A DNA stretch of 36,332 bases. Source: Acidiphilium sp. 37-60-79. GTDB taxonomy: Bacteria; Pseudomonadota; Alphaproteobacteria; Acetobacterales; Acetobacteraceae. Below, one piece after another: positions 16,739 to 26,565 of the stretch (positions are counted from its first letter, which is position 1; every line of letters starts with the position of its first letter). A model generated the notes under the pieces. It ran no database searches. It was not told the origin of the DNA and saw only the letters and a list, made by a program, of their open reading frames with translations. The position numbers were made by a program, and so were the translations under genes. The stretch spans positions 1 to 36,332 of the forward strand of contig NCBV01000024.1 of the NCBI GenBank assembly GCA_002279355.1, read 5' to 3'.

Positions 16739-17329
16739 CCCGCTAACCTCGCGCTGCGCGGTCAGCGCCATGGAGATCAACGAGGTGCCGCCAAATACCA
16801 TATCAATCCCAACCAGCAATCCGAGCGCCCAAACCAGCGTTCCCGGAAACCCCGAAATCACGATACCGGCCAGAATCAAATCGACCACCCCATTGACTAG
16901 CATCCACTCCCATTTTCCGGCCATGCCGCGCCGATGCGCAAGCGCCAGAAAAATCATCAAAATTCCATCAGCGATGAAATAGGCCACCAGCACGAATGTC
17001 AGTGTCGCCAAGCTGCGCACCGGGTCCCAGAGCAACACCGCACCAACCAGCACCGCGACCACCGATGACAAAACCGCCCAAACCATCCCAGGCGCCCGCG
17101 TGCCGCGCATGGTTCCGAACGCCGTCACAAATCCGACCAGTCCAGCAATGATGAACAACCACCCGAGCACCAAAGTAAGCGCCAAGCCAGCCAGCACCGG
17201 CAAGGCAATCGCCGCGATGCCCAGAACCACGAGCACCACCCCTTCAAACAGATAAAACCGCCAATGCTGGTGAATCGATTTGGCGATCATCGTGGCGATC
17301 ATCGCCTGGGGGGTCTGCAAGCCTGACAT
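16718..17329 (-). CDS. HdeD-family (DUF308) membrane protein
   Basis: This 203-residue protein has six predicted transmembrane helices in two repeats of three, the HdeD/DUF308 pattern, with LFEGVVLVVLGIAAIALP in the first helix and short charged loops. E. coli HdeD is associated with acid resistance at high cell density, and an acid-stress role would suit an acidophilic acetobacterium; this is inference. The start is ATG 17327-17329 because GGAG lies 8 bases upstream; the frame is open 13 codons further. It is convergent and overlapping with the aldolase gene. Confidence 0.85.
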   Translation of the reverse strand: MSGLQTPQAMIATMIAKSIHQHWRFYLFEGVVLVVLGIAAIALPVLAGLALTLVLGWLFIIAGLVGFVTAFGTMRGTRAPGMVWAVLSSVVAVLVGAVLLWDPVRSLATLTFVLVAYFIADGILMIFLALAHRRGMAGKWEWMLVNGVVDLILAGIVISGFPGTLVWALGLLVGIDMVFGGTSLISMALTAQREVSGSSDGAG

Positions 17330-17441
17330 TTTTTCGCTCCGTTGATATAAGACCAGACGGCGCGTCAAAGCTTCGCGTCGGAGCCGACCGTTACGTGGGC
17401 GCCCGACCAGTGCGATTCAAGCGGCAGGCCAAACTGTCAGA

Positions 17442-17906
17442 TCAATCCAGCCGCGGTTCAATCCGGCGTCCACGCGGCGGCACGGATGGCGGCGGTGGCG
17501 ACGTCGGACGCGCTCGCCCAAAACTCTCGCGCAATGGCGGCTCAGTAGGAGGTATCGGCGGCGGCGTGGGGGCAGCGAATTCGGCACCCTCACGACGGCG
17601 CACCGGCGGCTCCGTCATGGTCGTCATCGATTGCGGCGCTGCGGGCTTGGCTGGCTCGGGATAGACTTGGTCAATCACCCCGATCCGCGCCCCTGCCTGG
17701 CGCAACGCCATCACCCGCAATTCTTCTTGAATATCCTCAAGTTGCTCTTCCATCGCACTCAACCGCGACTTGACCCCGAATACCGCAAACGGCATCGCAA
17801 GCATCGCCAGCGCATAAACCCCGCCAATCAAAAGCAAAATCAACACCGCCCAATCCGGCAGCATGAACCCGCTCAGCGCAGACGGTAATACCGAACCATT
17901 CCCCAT
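17442..17906 (-). CDS. Small membrane-anchored protein with coiled coil and Pro-rich tail, unknown function
   Basis: This 154-residue protein has one N-terminal membrane helix (about 18-45, [20 protein letters not shown]), then a heptad-like segment [20 protein letters not shown] (about 50-70) that could dimerise. A proline/arginine-rich cytoplasmic or periplasmic tail ([25 protein letters not shown]) follows. I do not recognise a family. It lies between the HdeD-type gene (same strand) and fhs (divergent, 100 bases between starts). There is no clear ribosome-binding site before ATG 17906; a second ATG 14 codons in is an alternative start. Confidence 0.65.
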   Translation of the reverse strand: MGNGSVLPSALSGFMLPDWAVLILLLIGGVYALAMLAMPFAVFGVKSRLSAMEEQLEDIQEELRVMALRQAGARIGVIDQVYPEPAKPAAPQSMTTMTEPPVRRREGAEFAAPTPPPIPPTEPPLRESFGRARPTSPPPPSVPPRGRRIEPRLD

Positions 17907-18006
17907 AAAGCGCTTTTACGATTGCAAACCCCGATCAAGCAAGCATCCCCCCTTGCCATCGGCGTCAGAGCCAAGAATAACGGAGGAAATCAGGGAGACA
18001 CGCTGC

Positions 18007-19677
18007 ATGACCACCGATCTCGACATCGCCCGGAGCATTGCGCTCCGACCCATCACCGCCATCGCGAGCGTCGCCGACATCCCTGCCGACGCCATCATTC
18101 CCTATGGTCGGCACAAGGCGAAAATCGATTTCGACTACATCGACAGCCTCGCCGACCGCCCCAACGGCGCGCTGGTATTGGTTGCAGGCATCAGCCCGAC
18201 CCCAGCGGGCGAGGGTAAAACCACCACCAGCATCGGCCTCGGTGACGCGCTAGCCGCATCCGGCGCCAAAACCATGATCGCGCTCCGCGAACCCAGCCTT
18301 GGTCCTTGCTTTGGTCAAAAAGGCGGCGCCACTGGCGGCGGTTACGCGCAAATCGCACCGATGGAGGAAATCAACCTGCATTTCACGGGCGATTTCCACG
18401 CCATCACCAGTGCGAATAACCTCCTCGCCGCCATGCTCGACAATCATATTTACTGGGGCAACGCGCTCGAGATCGATGCGCGCCGGATCTCCCATCGCCG
18501 CGCCATCGACATGAATGACCGGGCCCTGCGCGAAACGGTGCTCAGTCTCGGCGCCGGGGCCAACGGTGCCGCCCGCGAGCAAAAATTCGACATCACCGTC
18601 GCCTCCGAGGTGATGGCAATTTTCTGCCTCTCGAAAAACTTAGCCGACCTGCAAGACCGCCTCGCGCGCATGGTCATCGCCGAACGGCGTGATGGCTCGC
18701 CAATCACCCCCGCCAACCTGAACGCCGTCGGCGCAATGACGGCCCTGCTGCGCGATGCTTTGCAACCCAATCTGGTGCAAACGCTGTACGGCACCCCAGC
18801 CCTCGTGCATGGCGGCCCCTTCGCCAACATCGCCCATGGCTGTAACTCGGTCATGGCCACCACCACCGCCCTGAAACTCGCCGATATCGTCGTTACCGAA
18901 GCGGGTTTCGGTGCCGATCTCGGCGGCGAAAAATTCCTCGACATCAAATGCCGCCAAACCGGGTTGAAGCCCGCCTGCGCCGTGGTGGTCGCCACGCTGC
19001 GCGCCCTTAAAATGCATGGCGGCATCGCTCGCGCCGATCTTGGTCAGGAAAACCCGAGCGCCGTCCGCGATGGTGCCGCCAATCTGCGCCGACACGTCGC
19101 CGCGATGCGCGCCTTTGGACTGCCCACCCTGGTTGCGATCAACGGCTTTCTCTCCGATACCGACGCCGAACGCACCGCTCTGCGCAGCGCCCTCGCCGCT
19201 GATGGCATCACCCCAATTTTCTGCACCCATTGGGCCGATGGCCCAGCGGGCGCCGCCGAGCTGGCCAGCGCCGTGCGCACCGCCATCGCGGACAAATCGA
19301 CAAATTTCGAATTTCTCTACCCGGACAATCTCTCCCTCGCGGAGAAGCTGCGCATCATCGTTCGCCGCATCTATGGCGGCGCCGATATCGCCCTGTCCGA
19401 CCGGGCCGAAAAGCAAATCGCCCGCTTTGAACGCGCAGGCTTCGGCCACCTGCCGGTCTGCGTGGCAAAAACCCAATATAGCTTTACCGCCGATCCAACC
19501 CAGCGCGGCGCACCTTCCGGGTTCACGCTGCCCATCCGCGAGCTGCGCCTATCAGCCGGAGCCGGCTTCGTGGTCGCCCTCGCCGGTGAAGTCATGACCA
19601 TGCCCGGCCTACCCCGGATTCCCGCCGCCGAAGCCGTCGGCCTCGATGCGGCAGGACATATTACAGGACTATTTTAG
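18007..19677 (+). CDS. fhs: Formate--tetrahydrofolate ligase
   Basis: This 556-residue enzyme makes 10-formyl-THF from formate, THF and ATP, feeding one-carbon units into purine and methionine/serine metabolism. It shows the N-terminal [21 protein letters not shown] block, the P-loop [18 protein letters not shown], the [21 protein letters not shown] region and the C-terminal [20 protein letters not shown] block. Length is standard. An upstream open extension was rejected because ATG 18007 follows a GGGAGA-type ribosome-binding site and gives the normal N terminus. It ends 4 bases inside the convergent RNase E gene. Confidence 0.97.
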   Translation: MTTDLDIARSIALRPITAIASVADIPADAIIPYGRHKAKIDFDYIDSLADRPNGALVLVAGISPTPAGEGKTTTSIGLGDALAASGAKTMIALREPSLGPCFGQKGGATGGGYAQIAPMEEINLHFTGDFHAITSANNLLAAMLDNHIYWGNALEIDARRISHRRAIDMNDRALRETVLSLGAGANGAAREQKFDITVASEVMAIFCLSKNLADLQDRLARMVIAERRDGSPITPANLNAVGAMTALLRDALQPNLVQTLYGTPALVHGGPFANIAHGCNSVMATTTALKLADIVVTEAGFGADLGGEKFLDIKCRQTGLKPACAVVVATLRALKMHGGIARADLGQENPSAVRDGAANLRRHVAAMRAFGLPTLVAINGFLSDTDAERTALRSALAADGITPIFCTHWADGPAGAAELASAVRTAIADKSTNFEFLYPDNLSLAEKLRIIVRRIYGGADIALSDRAEKQIARFERAGFGHLPVCVAKTQYSFTADPTQRGAPSGFTLPIRELRLSAGAGFVVALAGEVMTMPGLPRIPAAEAVGLDAAGHITGLF

Positions 19678-22556
19678 CGTCGCCACCACCCGCTCTTGCG
19701 CGGCCCCGCCTCCGCCTCATCCGCCCCAATCACAATCGGCTGCACCACCGGCGCACGCGAAGGTTCAGCGATTGGCTCAGAAATCGGCTCCGGCGCCGCA
19801 TCCACGTTAATCGCTGATTCGGGCGCAGGCTCGGGTGCAGGTTCAGGCACGGGCTCGGACAAAACCTCAGCCACCGGCTCTTCACGCACCACCGGCCGCG
19901 CCTGCCGCGCCGCCGCTTCCGCACGCGCCGCCGCAGCTCGCTCAGCCTCCTTGCGCTCCGCTGCCTCAAAAATATCTGCGATATCCAAATAAATCGGCTC
20001 CTCGCGCATGATCGGCACGGTAACCGGCTCACTCACCGGCGCGGTCGTCTGCTCACTCGCCGCATCCTCGCCGCCATCGCTCCGCGCCGCCCCACCACGC
20101 CGCCGTGGTGGCCGCCGCCGCCGCGGCTCGCGCTGCACCTCAACCTCCGGTAACTCAATCGGCGCCAAAGCCGGCGTAAACCGATCATCCACCGCAATTG
20201 TTTGTTCCTCGCCCGACGCAGCCTCATCGGCATCACCCTCGGCCGCAACGGACGAATCATCGCCAGCCTCACCAGCGTCACCGGCCTCACCCCGCCGACC
20301 GCGCCGCCGCCGCCGCCGCCGCCGAGACCGCTTCTCCTCCTCAGCCGCATCGCCGCCAGCTTCGGACGCCATATCGCTGCCCGTAGCCTCACCCGGCGCA
20401 TCCAAGTCAGCCGCCTCCACCGTGCCGAACCCAGCATCCTCACTCGCCGCATTCTCGCCGCCCATCGCCAAAGGCTGATCCGCCGCCGACCGCGCCGGCG
20501 CCGCCAGCACCCGCACCTTTTCCACCCGGAACTGCGTCGGCGTCGCCGCATCGGCAACAAACCGCACAATCATCCCAAATCGCGCCTCAACCGCCGCCAA
20601 TTCGGCGCGCTTATGATTAACAATATACAACGCCACATCCGCCGCCAGATGCACGGCAAACTCCGCCGCCTGCCGGTGCGCGGCCTGCTTTGCGCCCTCA
20701 TCCTCGAGCGCCCGCAACACCGCCAGCGCCAAGCTCGCCGCACTGCGCACATGCCCTACCCCCTCGCAATGCGGGCACGGGATCAGCATCGTCTCCGCCA
20801 ACGAAGGCCGCAGCCGCTGTCGGCTCATCTCCAACAGCCCGAAATGACTGATCGACCCCACCTGAATCCGCGCCCGATCGCCCTTCAGCGCATCCTTCAG
20901 CTTCCGCTCGACCATGGCATTGTGCTTGCGCACCTCCATGTCGATGAAATCAACCACAATCAGCCCAGCCAAATCGCGCAGGCGCAACTGCCGCGCCACC
21001 TCTTCCGCCGCCTCCATATTCGTGCGCAGCGCAGTATCCTCGATATTCCGCTCGCGGGTCGCCCGCCCGGAATTCACATCGATCGCCACCAGCGCCTCAG
21101 TCTGGTTGATCACCAAATACCCGCCCGAGCGCAGCTGCACCGTCGGCTGAAACACCTGCTCAATCATCTGCTCAACCTGATGACGCGCAAACAACGGCTG
21201 CTTCTCCGTCCATTGCTGCACCTTGCGCACATGGCTCGGCATCAACATCGCCATGAAATTGCGCGCCGCCCGGAAACCCTCCGCGCCCTCCACGTAAACC
21301 GTATCCACCTCACGCGTATAAACATCGCGAATCGTCCGCTTGATCAACGACGCTTCCTCGTAAATCAAACTCGGCGCCACCGAACTCATCGTCCGTTCGC
21401 GAATATCATCCCACAAGCGTAACAAATACTCGCAATCGCGCTTAATCTCAGGCTTCGGCCGGTTCGCCCCCGCCGTGCGCACAATCATCCCCATCCCATC
21501 CGGGATTTCCAGCTCCGCCATCACCTCTTTGAGCCGCTTGCGATCGCTATGCGCGGTAATCTTGCGCGACACCCCGCCCCCGTTCGGCGAATTCGGCATC
21601 AACACCGAAAACCGCCCCGCCAGCGAAATATACGTCGTCAGCGCCGCCCCTTTCGAGCCGCGCTCCTCCTTGATCACCTGGATTAGCAAAATCTGCCGCC
21701 GATGAATCACCTCTTGAATCTTATATTGGCGCATAATCCGCGTGCGACGACGCTCCCGCGCCTCCTCCGCCGCATCACTCTCGCCCCCCACCTGCTCCGG
21801 GGTCGGCTGCGCCTCCGCCTCGTCAAACTCGCCACCCGCCGCGCCATCCGCGACCATCTCACCCGCCGCCACAGCCCCGCCAATCTCCGGCTGCTCCGCA
21901 TCTGCCGGATCAATCGCGCCCTGCGCCATCAATTCCCGCTCAATCGCCGCCGGATCAACCTCAATATCGGTGTTGTCCAACCCGCGATCATTTTTCTCCG
22001 CACCCTCCGCCTGCGCTACCGCCGACGATCCGCCATCCGCGTCACTATCCGCCAGCAGCCGCTCCGCGCCAATCCCGCTCTCCAGCGCCTGCGCCGAATT
22101 GCGCCCACCCTCATCGCCCTCACCCTCATCGCCCTCACGCTCATCGCCCTCACGCTCATCGCGCCCACCCTCATCAGGCGCAAAAACCTCATCCGGCGCC
22201 ACACCACCTTGCGCCCGCGCTTCCGCAGCCAGCTCCGCCGCCTCTTCTTGCGCCTCGCGCCGACGCGCCTCTTCCGCCTCAAGCTCAATCAGCCGCTGCC
22301 GATCCGCAATCGGTATCTGGTAATAATCCGGGTGAATTTCCGCAAACGCCAGAAACCCGTGCCGATTCCCGCCATACTCCACAAAAGCCGCCTGCAAACT
22401 CGGCTCAACCCGCACCACCTTGGCGAGATAAATATTGCCTTTTATCTGCCGCTTATCCTCCGTCTCGATATCAAAATCGTCGAGCCGGTTACCATCCAGT
22501 ACCGCAACACGGGTCTCTTCCGCATGGCTGGCATCGATCAACATCATTCTGGGCAT
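19674..22556 (-). CDS. rne: Ribonuclease E
   Basis: This 960-residue endoribonuclease is the scaffold of the RNA degradosome. The start [19 protein letters not shown] follows an AGGAG site at ATG 22554-22556. The S1 domain ([24 protein letters not shown]) is split by an insertion of about 180 residues rich in Glu/Asp/Ala, as in other alphaproteobacterial enzymes. The catalytic part shows [14 protein letters not shown] and [14 protein letters not shown] (metal-binding Asp residues) and the zinc-link CPHCEGVGH. The C-terminal half is disordered, with two arginine-rich RNA-binding patches ([14 protein letters not shown] and [13 protein letters not shown]) and Pro/Glu repeats. It ends in RKSGWWRR, the GWW motif known in Caulobacter RNase E to recruit PNPase. 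It is convergent with fhs (4-base overlap). Confidence 0.95.
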   Translation of the reverse strand: MPRMMLIDASHAEETRVAVLDGNRLDDFDIETEDKRQIKGNIYLAKVVRVEPSLQAAFVEYGGNRHGFLAFAEIHPDYYQIPIADRQRLIELEAEEARRREAQEEAAELAAEARAQGGVAPDEVFAPDEGGRDEREGDEREGDEGEGDEGGRNSAQALESGIGAERLLADSDADGGSSAVAQAEGAEKNDRGLDNTDIEVDPAAIERELMAQGAIDPADAEQPEIGGAVAAGEMVADGAAGGEFDEAEAQPTPEQVGGESDAAEEARERRRTRIMRQYKIQEVIHRRQILLIQVIKEERGSKGAALTTYISLAGRFSVLMPNSPNGGGVSRKITAHSDRKRLKEVMAELEIPDGMGMIVRTAGANRPKPEIKRDCEYLLRLWDDIRERTMSSVAPSLIYEEASLIKRTIRDVYTREVDTVYVEGAEGFRAARNFMAMLMPSHVRKVQQWTEKQPLFARHQVEQMIEQVFQPTVQLRSGGYLVINQTEALVAIDVNSGRATRERNIEDTALRTNMEAAEEVARQLRLRDLAGLIVVDFIDMEVRKHNAMVERKLKDALKGDRARIQVGSISHFGLLEMSRQRLRPSLAETMLIPCPHCEGVGHVRSAASLALAVLRALEDEGAKQAAHRQAAEFAVHLAADVALYIVNHKRAELAAVEARFGMIVRFVADAATPTQFRVEKVRVLAAPARSAADQPLAMGGENAASEDAGFGTVEAADLDAPGEATGSDMASEAGGDAAEEEKRSRRRRRRRRGRRGEAGDAGEAGDDSSVAAEGDADEAASGEEQTIAVDDRFTPALAPIELPEVEVQREPRRRRPPRRRGGAARSDGGEDAASEQTTAPVSEPVTVPIMREEPIYLDIADIFEAAERKEAERAAAARAEAAARQARPVVREEPVAEVLSEPVPEPAPEPAPESAINVDAAPEPISEPIAEPSRAPVVQPIVIGADEAEAGPRKSGWWRR
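22110..22169. repeat. Four tandem 15-bp units inside rne
   Basis: CTCATCGCCCTCACC/G is repeated at 22110-22124, 22125-22139 and 22140-22154, with a diverged fourth unit at 22155-22169. On the coding (minus) strand it encodes repeats of five residues of the [10 protein letters not shown] type inside the acidic insertion of the RNase E S1 domain. The unit is a multiple of three, so copy-number change would keep frame and lengthen or shorten the acidic linker. Confidence 0.9.
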
Positions 22557-23049
22557 CGTCAAAAACTCTCCTGCGCGCCCGCAGCGGCCCCCGAAGGTCG
22601 CCGGCCAACAGTCGCGAATCATGGGTTGGGTAAAACATCATGCTAAAGAACCGGACGCCCCTGGCCACCAACGCCAAAGCCGCCAACGCCGAAACCACCG
22701 GCGCGTCGGCGCAAAACTCTGACAAAAAGGGGGGCCACAAAAAGCGCTGACATCGATCCTTATCTCGTGGAGCCACACGCCAATCCAGCGTCAGCCCCTG
22801 CTAAAGCAAGCCAATTCTTGATTAAATCACCGATTCGATCAAAAAATCACTCGCTCACCAAATCAACAACCAGAGCGCGATCACAGTCAATGTCCGCACT
22901 CCACCTCTCCCGTCATCTCGTCCGCTCGCGGCCAAAAACACGGAAAACGGCCCGTCTAGACCATTAAATGGTCCCAATCGCCGTCCCCTCCGTGATGACC
23001 CAATTTCCGCGCCAACGCAAGCACACCCCTCCGCTCGCGCCCCCAACCC
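22557..23049. other. rne leader and flanking intergenic region
   Basis: About 490 bases separate the rne start from the end of the glycosyltransferase gene. Most of it is probably the 5' leader and promoter region of rne (minus strand); E. coli rne has a long autoregulatory leader, and a similar arrangement is possible here. On the minus strand near 22660-22690 there is a G/T-rich direct repeat (ggcgttggcggctttggcgttggtgg read in two overlapping copies of ggcgttgg). A 36-codon plus-strand frame at 22640-22751 (MLKNRTPLATNAKAANAE..., ending in KKGGHKKR) has natural-looking codons but no ribosome-binding site. The part from 22800 to 22960 is AT-richer and could hold the rne promoter, but no clear -35/-10 pair was picked. 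Confidence 0.4.
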
Positions 23050-26000
23050 TCACCCAAACCCCGGCAAAGCCTCCCCAAACACCTCAACCTGATCCAAATG
23101 CAAATAATCGCGCCGCAACAACCGCACCCGCACAAACCGCCCCGGCACCGGCATCACCGGCGCAAACACCAGCGGCTTGCCATCGATCCCCCCGAAATGT
23201 CGCTCCTCCTTCCGCCGATACACCTCAACCCAATCATCGCCGCGAAACCCAACCTCAATCGCCAAATGCGCACTCCGATGAACCACATTGGGATCATCCA
23301 TCCGGTTATAAAGTTTTACGCCCGAAATCCCGAAAACCGCCCCTAAATCCACCTGCCACCAAGGATGATCCTCAATATCGGTGTGAAATTTCGCCTCGCC
23401 GGTAATCCGCCCATCCACCGCACCAGCAGCGTCAAGGGCCACATCAGGTCGGCGTGACCAAGGCGAAATTGAACTTTGCAAGGCCGGCCTGCCCAGCGCC
23501 AAATTACTCGGCCCGGATACCGCCGCCTCCGTCAGCAAAGCCGACGACGCAGCACCAGCCACCGAATCACGCCCACCCCGCGCATCCACCAGCGCCAACG
23601 CCGCCCGGCATAATGCCAGCCACTGCGCCCGCGCACTCAACGGCTTGCCATCAAGCGCCGAATGCAGCCCTCCATAGCCCTTCAACAAATTCGGACCAAC
23701 CCACTCCACCTCACCCGGTGTTCGACCCGCGATGTAAGCAGGCACCACCCAGAACAATAAATTCGGCCCACGCGCCGCGAGCGCATCAGCCAACCGCCGC
23801 ACCGCCTCCTCCTTCGGCTGCTCATAATCTTTATGCACATGAAAAACCCAAATCGGCTCGCCACTGCTCAAATCATCACTGAATTTACGGCGCAAAAATC
23901 GAGACCGCGACGTCAATTCTGCTAACACCTTCGCCTGATCAGAACCCTCAATCGGAATGAATGTATGGCTCTGCACAAAATAGGTGCGATCGGTCCAGAA
24001 ATACTCCCCCCGATGATCGGTTAATTCGACATTCTCCGGTTCACCCATCAACCGAAAATCATCAGCCAATCCCAACATCAAGCTTTCCGGCGAGGTCGCA
24101 CTCCAGCGCAGTAACCCCAACCCACCAACCCCAGCATTCTTCTGGACCAACCCAAATTCGCACGTATTGCCCAAGCTCTGAAACCGCTCCAGCACCGCCC
24201 GCTCCTCAACCGGCGCCGTTGGCGGGTCTCGCGTATCCGCCTCATCCAAAGGCCGATCCGCCTCCAGCCCCACATACCGGCCAAACACCTGCACCTGATC
24301 CAAATGTAACGGATTTCGCTGCAATAACGACACCCGAACATACCGCGCCGTTATTGGCGCAGTAGCGCGCCAAATCAGCGGATCACCATCGGCACCGCCA
24401 AATATAAACTCATCATCCTTGCGCAACACCTCAACCCAATCGCGGCCCAGCGCACTCACCTCAATCCGGATCCGGTTTGCCCGCGCCGCCATGCTCCGTC
24501 GATCCACCCTATTGAACAGCCGCACCTCCGCAATCTCGTGCAGACCATCCAAATCAACCAGCCACCACGGCGCATCCTCAATATCCGTGTGAAACGAGTA
24601 GTCCCCGTCAATCACCCCATCCACCGCCCCCGCCGCATCCTTGCTCACCGATGCAGCACGCGAATGTTCGCATACCGAGCTCTGCATCGCCATCTTGCCT
24701 TGCGAGATCAGCGGCGCTGCAGGTGCTGCAAACACATTTCGCCCAATCCCACCCGCCAATAACCCCGCCCAACGATCCGCCAGCAACCGGTCTTCAACCT
24801 GATTGAGCCGCTCCATCACCTGATCAACCTGCCCGGAATGATAAGCCTGCTCATACCAAGCCTGCTGCGCAAACACGCTATTGGTGCCGCGCCGCGCCCG
24901 GATCAAAAAATCCTCCCGCGACTTATAAACATAATGATTGATAATCGCTCGGTCCAAATAAGCCTCATAGCGCCCCGGTTCCGCAAGCATCCGATCCGTC
25001 GCCTCCGGATCATCATAATAACCATGCATGTCTTCGCCGAGCACATTGACCAGCTTCAAATCACGAAAATTCTCAATCCCGTTCCAATAATGCCAAAAAT
25101 CTGTGCTCATTCCGCGATGAATCAAATCAGGGTCAATCATCGCCGAGCGGGTAATATGCTTAGTCATCCGATTATAAAATCCTGGAAACCGCTTGGTATA
25201 ATTCAGTAACACCGACCCCTCAGGCCGCTGATCAAACCCATTATTGCCAAAAAAACACCAGTTGAAATGAATCGCATCCGGCTCTCCCGGAAACGCCGCA
25301 ATATACTCCCCAATCGTCCGATGCTGCGTCAGCCGCAAAAACTCATCAATATCCAGAAAGCTAAACCACTCGGTCAACTGCTTATAATGATGCAGAAAAT
25401 GCATATACATCAAATGCTGCTGTCCCTGCAGCGGAAAATAGTGGAACGTCACAAACGGCTCAGGCCCGAGCGTAAACGGCAAGACCGCTTGATAAAGCGC
25501 CGATGGTTCATCATCATTGCAATAGAGAAACACATGATCAAACCCAATCGACCGATAATAATTCAGCCATTCAACAATATACCGCTCCTCCCACCGGGCG
25601 CAGGCCACCACCGAATACCGGAATGGCGGATCGCGATCAATACGATGTTGCATCCGTGTCAATCCCTCTTTGTCGATTTCGGCATTTTCACCCACACTTA
25701 AGCTCGACGCACCGTCCTCAATCACTATAGGCGCACCCATTGAACCAAGATAACGTCTTACCTCCGCAGCATGTCTAGCTGCGCTGTTATCGTGAATCTC
25801 ATTGCGATCATAAGCGATAAAATCTTTACTGTTCCTAACAGCGTCATGATAACCTCGGGCGATTTTAAGTTTCCAATGCTGCAACGAACGCGTGAAATAA
25901 TGGTTCAATTTTCCAACTTCGTAAGACGGTTCGCCAGCCATCAGGCCGTCAAGCGCCCACTCAACCCAATCACCAATAAAATTAGTGTACAAACCATTAA

Positions 26001-26523
26001 CAACAAAATAATGAGCATTTACGCAACGGACAATTTTGGTTGGCCTTACGATCGATTTGATATGTCGATTTGGCGCGAAAGAAATCTCCGAACGCCGAAT
26101 AAATTTCTCGATCACAAGGCCCTCCGGTCGACTCCGGTGACCCGACGACCCAAAAAATGCCCAAGATACGGCAATAGCCGCCGAATCGATCCGGTTAGCC
26201 AAAATTTTGCGAAAATCGGAACCGTCTTCAATCGCAAGAAACTCATCACTGTCGAAGAACGCTAACCACTCAAACTCATCCGAAAATTGTTTTGCTGCAA
26301 CTTCATAAGCTCGAACCTGATACGCTGCATCGGTCGAAAACCAATCAAGAACCCGAACATCATAAGTCAGAGCAATATGATCAATAATCGCACGAGTCGA
26401 ATCGGTTGATCCATTATCGAAAATTATCACTGTATCGAAACCGACAATAAATTGATATGCGATCCATTCGGCAATATGCTCTTGCTCGTTTTTCACGACC
26501 GCGACACAACCGACGAGTTTCAT
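23050..26523 (-). CDS. Giant glycosyltransferase: two GT2/GT92-like domains, two F5/8C domains and a DUF1796-like module
   Basis: This 1157-residue protein has five apparent modules. (1) A GT-A-like domain, 1-290, contains CVAVVKNEQEHIAEWIAYQ and FFDSDEF (91-95). (2) A second copy of the same kind, about 300-600, contains ACARWEERYIVEWLNYYRS and FLDIDEF (391-395); the D-x-D-E-F motifs would bind the metal/nucleotide-sugar. (3) A discoidin (F5/8 type C) domain, about 605-748, contains FHTDIED-PWWLVDL and LHLDQVQVFG. (4) A region 780-980 starts with SLGNTCEFGLVQ and LLRWSATSP, resembling the papain-like DUF1796 module often linked to glycosyltransferases. (5) A second discoidin domain, 1005-1150, ends in LHLDQVEVFG. 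No signal peptide or membrane helix is seen, so it is probably cytosolic. It is the last gene of a minus-strand four-gene run. Acceptor and sugar are unknown. The part encoding domain 1 is notably AT-rich. Confidence 0.85.
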   Translation of the reverse strand: MKLVGCVAVVKNEQEHIAEWIAYQFIVGFDTVIIFDNGSTDSTRAIIDHIALTYDVRVLDWFSTDAAYQVRAYEVAAKQFSDEFEWLAFFDSDEFLAIEDGSDFRKILANRIDSAAIAVSWAFFGSSGHRSRPEGLVIEKFIRRSEISFAPNRHIKSIVRPTKIVRCVNAHYFVVNGLYTNFIGDWVEWALDGLMAGEPSYEVGKLNHYFTRSLQHWKLKIARGYHDAVRNSKDFIAYDRNEIHDNSAARHAAEVRRYLGSMGAPIVIEDGASSLSVGENAEIDKEGLTRMQHRIDRDPPFRYSVVACARWEERYIVEWLNYYRSIGFDHVFLYCNDDEPSALYQAVLPFTLGPEPFVTFHYFPLQGQQHLMYMHFLHHYKQLTEWFSFLDIDEFLRLTQHRTIGEYIAAFPGEPDAIHFNWCFFGNNGFDQRPEGSVLLNYTKRFPGFYNRMTKHITRSAMIDPDLIHRGMSTDFWHYWNGIENFRDLKLVNVLGEDMHGYYDDPEATDRMLAEPGRYEAYLDRAIINHYVYKSREDFLIRARRGTNSVFAQQAWYEQAYHSGQVDQVMERLNQVEDRLLADRWAGLLAGGIGRNVFAAPAAPLISQGKMAMQSSVCEHSRAASVSKDAAGAVDGVIDGDYSFHTDIEDAPWWLVDLDGLHEIAEVRLFNRVDRRSMAARANRIRIEVSALGRDWVEVLRKDDEFIFGGADGDPLIWRATAPITARYVRVSLLQRNPLHLDQVQVFGRYVGLEADRPLDEADTRDPPTAPVEERAVLERFQSLGNTCEFGLVQKNAGVGGLGLLRWSATSPESLMLGLADDFRLMGEPENVELTDHRGEYFWTDRTYFVQSHTFIPIEGSDQAKVLAELTSRSRFLRRKFSDDLSSGEPIWVFHVHKDYEQPKEEAVRRLADALAARGPNLLFWVVPAYIAGRTPGEVEWVGPNLLKGYGGLHSALDGKPLSARAQWLALCRAALALVDARGGRDSVAGAASSALLTEAAVSGPSNLALGRPALQSSISPWSRRPDVALDAAGAVDGRITGEAKFHTDIEDHPWWQVDLGAVFGISGVKLYNRMDDPNVVHRSAHLAIEVGFRGDDWVEVYRRKEERHFGGIDGKPLVFAPVMPVPGRFVRVRLLRRDYLHLDQVEVFGEALPGFG

Positions 26524-26565
26524 CTGACTAGTCTAACCCGAAAAATATCTGGACGTTCAATTTTA

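Noticed and set aside
20202-21422. 406-codon open frame on the plus strand opposite rne
   Set aside because: Arg/His/Leu-rich shadow of the high-GC rne coding strand, with no domain and no ribosome-binding site; the minus-strand RNase E is certain.
22110-22169. Tandem repeats considered as a CRISPR array
   Set aside because: Units are 15 bases, directly adjacent without spacers, and lie in frame within rne.
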